From Hymenolepis diminuta (Eukaryota > Platyhelminthes > Cestoda > Cyclophyllidea > Hymenolepididae): a stretch of 64,000 nt of DNA. This document shows, one piece after another, positions 61,701-64,000 of the stretch. The translations under genes and the position numbers were made by a program. Location of the stretch: positions 5,589,390-5,653,389 of the forward strand of contig CAADRB010000002.1 of NCBI GenBank assembly GCA_900708905.1. The letters run 5' to 3'. The notes beneath the pieces are model-generated. The model saw only the letters and a list, made by a program, of their open reading frames with translations. It had not been told where the DNA came from and ran no database searches. The first letter of the stretch is position 1. Every line of letters begins with the position of its first letter.

Positions 61701-62915
61701 TCGATATTCCTTTTCCACGACGATTTTGAAGGGTCGAGTATACCTTGCTGTTTACTCACAGTTGATTCACTTGTCGATTTTTTGGACTATTCTTCCTCCT
61801 AAATATCCAACTTCACTCCCGTCTGTCTATAATAGCTAACTTGAAATTTTTGGCTAATTTATCTATGACATGTTAAGACTATAAGCTGCTGATTATCGTG
61901 TAAGATCATTTTGCATTATTAGTCATTCGAAGAAAAATGAATCGAAGCGCAAGACTGAACATCATGGTTAAACAACCAGTAAATAAACAGTGCACATTGC
62001 AAACAGGCATCTGCTGCAATCCAGGGACGAATCATAAAATTTGAATTTTGAAACGTGAAGTACAGACTTAATAACTACTGTAAAATTCGAATTTAAAGAA
62101 TTCTAGTGAAATATGACTCTTTGATACCCTCTCCTTTGCCATTTGTTGAACGTTCTTTTAAGTGATTTTTTATTGTTTGTATTTTGTATTTTTTGCATTA
62201 ATGTTGTTAATAATGATAATAAACTACTTAGCCAAATATTCTGCTTAACAGCTTCGAGATTGAATCCTCTTATGTGTTCTCTTGTAGTACCAATACTCTT
62301 TCAGCATATCTGTCTCTTACTTACCTTGTGGCAGCGAAATTTATAGAACTTGTTAGAGCGTTAGCTTGTAACTTTTTTCTGCTTTATATAGGTACCTCCT
62401 AAACTTTACCCATCCCTCGACACATATTCAGTAACAACTATAATGTGTAGTTCTTTCCATTTTCGCTAGTCTTACCGTAGATTCATTTGTTTTAATAAAT
62501 TTTTAATTAATACAAATAAAGCGTCAGTAGTAGCTATTTTGACGATATTATAAACGTGCAGGTAGGTTTATCGAAGATATTTTTAAAATCTGTCAATCGA
62601 GGGCCTATAACCTTTGTTTGCATGATTGTTTTAAGTTCTAGCTAATATTATGAGGAAAACAATTTAATGTGTATAAAGACAATTAGGATTTTGAGAGACA
62701 CTTTAGTCTTAAGACCTATTAGTAAAATGAGATAAACAATTTCTCATATGAACCGAAAAAATTAGTTTAACAGGTTTAAGAATAATGTTTTATTTATTTA
62801 TTTGTCAGTTGTCTGCCTAGCTGTTTTTATTATGGCGTTGCAGATGGGAATGCGTCGATTATCTAAAACAAAGGAACCAGACCGTCATTGTTTCCCTTCT
62901 AACTTCTATAGATAG
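54424..62915 (+). CDS. Ser/Pro-rich protein of unknown function with C-terminal Cys motif
   Basis: Four exons join in phase: 54424-55789, 59192-59247, 60064-60936 and 62844-62915, giving about 788 residues. The start is the first ATG after an in-frame TGA; upstream exons cannot be excluded. Most of the protein is disordered and rich in Ser, Pro, Asn and Arg, with many RS/RRxS-type basic-serine sites (TRSRSFKTL, LTRHSSF, RRHSVAT, MRRLSKT). Local conserved-looking segments are DSLKLYEEQIFSHQISSG through RPFSWCIDVGSLDK, and VCPYCRALPTMCRC followed by an acidic stretch and DSDFIAWMRLSVKNVS. The CPYC..CRC set could bind metal. No catalytic domain, signal peptide or membrane span is seen. I do not recognise the family; a signalling adaptor or cytoskeletal regulator is only a guess. 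Confidence 0.75.
55790..59191 (+). other. 3.4-kb intron of the Ser/Pro-rich gene
   Basis: AT-rich, with a SINE-like copy at 57645-57745. No other coding signal is supported. A near-perfect small hairpin (AATCACG...CGTGATT) lies at about 59139-59168, just before exon 2. Confidence 0.45.
57645..57745 (-). repeat. tRNA-like short repeat (SINE-like), intron of Ser/Pro-rich gene
   Basis: On the minus strand it reads CTTGAGTGGGAAGTCAGAGG then ATCATGGGTTCAATACTCG. These resemble the second half of box A and a box B (GGTTCAATACTC). A tRNA-derived retroposon is the likely source. No intact tRNA. Confidence 0.45.
59192..59247 (+). CDS. Ser/Pro-rich protein exon 2 (56 nt)
   Basis: The acceptor TTTTTTACCCGTTTATAG and donor GTAAGT are good. 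It enters with two bases and exits in phase 0, giving AAQDQPGIPISSKSRNLS. Without it, exon 1 would join exon 3 out of frame and stop after about 45 codons. That supports this exon. Confidence 0.75.
60064..60936 (+). CDS. Ser/Pro-rich protein exon 3 with CPYC...CRC motif
   Basis: 291 codons, phase 0 at both ends, acceptor TTTCACTCATTCACAG, donor TTG before GTGAGT. Proline-rich (LLPPPPPW) then poly-Ser, then FVCPYCRALPTMCRCSAS at about 60630-60685, an acidic Ser-rich segment, and a probably helical end (AEALATLTRQEVVNIVSIF). Confidence 0.85.
61086..61358. mobile_element. piggyBac-type MITE (273 bp)
   Basis: The ends are TTAACACTTTGACTGCGAC (61086-61104) and its exact reverse complement (61340-61358). 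That is 15-bp perfect terminal inverted repeats starting CACTTTGACTGCGAC, flanked by TTAA on both sides, the target-site duplication of piggyBac-superfamily elements. The interior has no open frame of note, so it is nonautonomous. It sits in the last intron of the Ser/Pro-rich gene, just before an assembly gap. Confidence 0.85.
61385..61440. other. Assembly gap (56 N)
   Basis: A run of N shortly after the MITE inside an intron. Frames reading through it are meaningless. Confidence 0.99.
61975..62150 (-). repeat. R1 dispersed repeat, inverted partial copy
   Basis: On the minus strand it reads GGAGAGGGTATCAAAGAG, CAAAATTCAAATTTTATGAT, TCGTCCCTGGATTGCAGCAG and TTTATTTACTGGTTGTTTAA, matching the 3' two thirds of R1. 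It lies in the last intron of the Ser/Pro-rich gene. Confidence 0.6.
62844..62915 (+). CDS. Ser/Pro-rich protein terminal exon
   Basis: The acceptor TATGGCGTTGCAG, in phase 0, gives MGMRRLSKTKEPDRHCFPSN then FYR and a TAG. RRLS is a basophilic-kinase type site. It is the first phase-compatible exon I found after 60936. Other exons in the intervening 1.9 kb or its gap cannot be excluded. Confidence 0.55.
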   Translation: MGMRRLSKTKEPDRHCFPSNFYR

Positions 62916-64000
62916 GTTTTCTAGAAGGAAAAAAGTTACAGTAGCCGCCCATTTTTTCAGTCTCATAGTAATAATCCCTTCGCTTAGGTCGTAAAAACAG
63001 CTGAGCATGGAGATGAACCCACGTCAGCAATCGCCTAAATGTCCACTAGGGATTTATGTTCTCCGAGGCAAGATTAGGAAAGACGCAAGACAGACTTGAG
63101 AGAAGATTGAAATCCTATTGGCTGATATCAAGCAGATTTGAGTAAAAATAGTCTAATTAGAGATTCTGAATAAGTCAAGTATTATTGCCCAACACATTAT
63201 CTGAAGGAACTATTTACCGAAATGGCAAAAACAATCGCTCATTCTCAGTCTACGTTTAAATTAGCTTTGAACGTTAAGCTCTAAATGGATGAAATTTACA
63301 ATTTCGACTCAGACCCTTGTACTGGAATGGAACTCTTGGTCTTTATGCAACGAAATGTATTTTTAAAAAAGAGAGCAGATAATCCGCAGAATCGATAGTT
63401 AGTTAGTCAGTACTCTTTTACTATTCCATCTCTCACACTCCTTTCGGATCATTCAATTATTCCTCCCATCTAACAGCATTCCAAGGATTTAAAAAATAAA
63501 TTTCTTGCTTTGTCATGCTTAAAAGTATCACATATTTAAAGTCGCTATAATCTACTAAATTTTTGATCGAACTATCTAGTGTTTCGATAAAATTTAAGGC
63601 TATAGCCGAAATATCCTCAAACAGTCTGAAGGAAAGCAAGTTATCCAGCTTTCATTGTCTTATGTCTTCTAGCTTCATATATTCTCCTATTGACTTTTCA
63701 ATTATTAACGTCTTTAATTTTGGACATAAGGATTTGTGTGGTGATTTCGCAGTGATAGCATAGACGTATGCAACATCAGATAACACCGCGTACGTTTACG
63801 TTTGAATCAAAGCACGTAATTCTCCACCGAAATATTGGTGTTTTTACTTTTACACTAATTTTTTTTACGGGACTCTTGTAATCGAAATCTTGTTATCGGT
63901 CGCTACATTCACTTTCTTTGTTTTCAGAACATAAATCCCGCTGTGTTTCGAGTTACTTTTTCTTAGATATGTGCAAGACCAGTTGTGAATTCAAAATTTT
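62916..64000. other. 3' flank of the Ser/Pro-rich gene
   Basis: No gene recognised. A stretch at about 62995-63040 reads on the minus strand as GCTGACGTGGGTTCATCTCC, a box-B-like motif that may be another tRNA-derived repeat fragment. Confidence 0.35.

Overview
The window looks like an AT-rich metazoan nuclear genome, most likely a parasitic flatworm (cestode or trematode). That is inference. It rests on the base composition, on 36-39 nt introns at the 5' end of one gene followed by kilobase introns further 3', on small phase-matched exons, and on diverged metazoan protein families. Two runs of N (33826-33875 and 61385-61440) mark assembly gaps. No bacterial-style features are present, and no rRNA, tRNA or CRISPR locus could be supported.

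Three multi-exon protein genes are supported; their exon joins were checked by splice sites and reading phase. (1) A minus-strand Nup358/RanBP2-like nucleoporin runs from about 15267 to beyond base 1. It has an alpha-helical N-terminal part in closely spaced exons, a coiled-coil and proline-rich linker, FG repeats, one RanBP2-type zinc finger and three Ran-binding domains. (2) A plus-strand gene at 16697-28338 has a TGF-beta-family receptor ectodomain with its cysteine pattern, one membrane span, and a type I receptor-like kinase domain that has lost its key catalytic residues. It is read as a pseudokinase receptor. (3) A plus-strand gene at 54424-62915 encodes a Ser/Pro-rich protein of about 788 residues that I do not recognise, with a small Cys-rich motif near the C-terminus.

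Genes 1 and 2 are divergent, with about 1.4 kb between them holding a TATA-like box and a possible noncoding first exon. From 28.4 to 54.2 kb there is an AT-rich region in which I see no gene. It holds LTR-retrotransposon debris: two related gag remnants 18 kb apart (30.3-31.5 kb and 48.4-49.6 kb) and two LTR/leader-like segments (33.4-34.0 kb and 43.6-43.9 kb). Dispersed short repeats also lie there and in the introns of all three genes. A 273-bp piggyBac-type MITE with perfect terminal repeats and TTAA ends sits in the last intron of gene 3.

No functional link among the three genes can be argued from the sequence beyond position. The most interesting object is the pseudokinase TGF-beta type I-like receptor, which may act as a decoy or as a scaffold in BMP/activin signalling.
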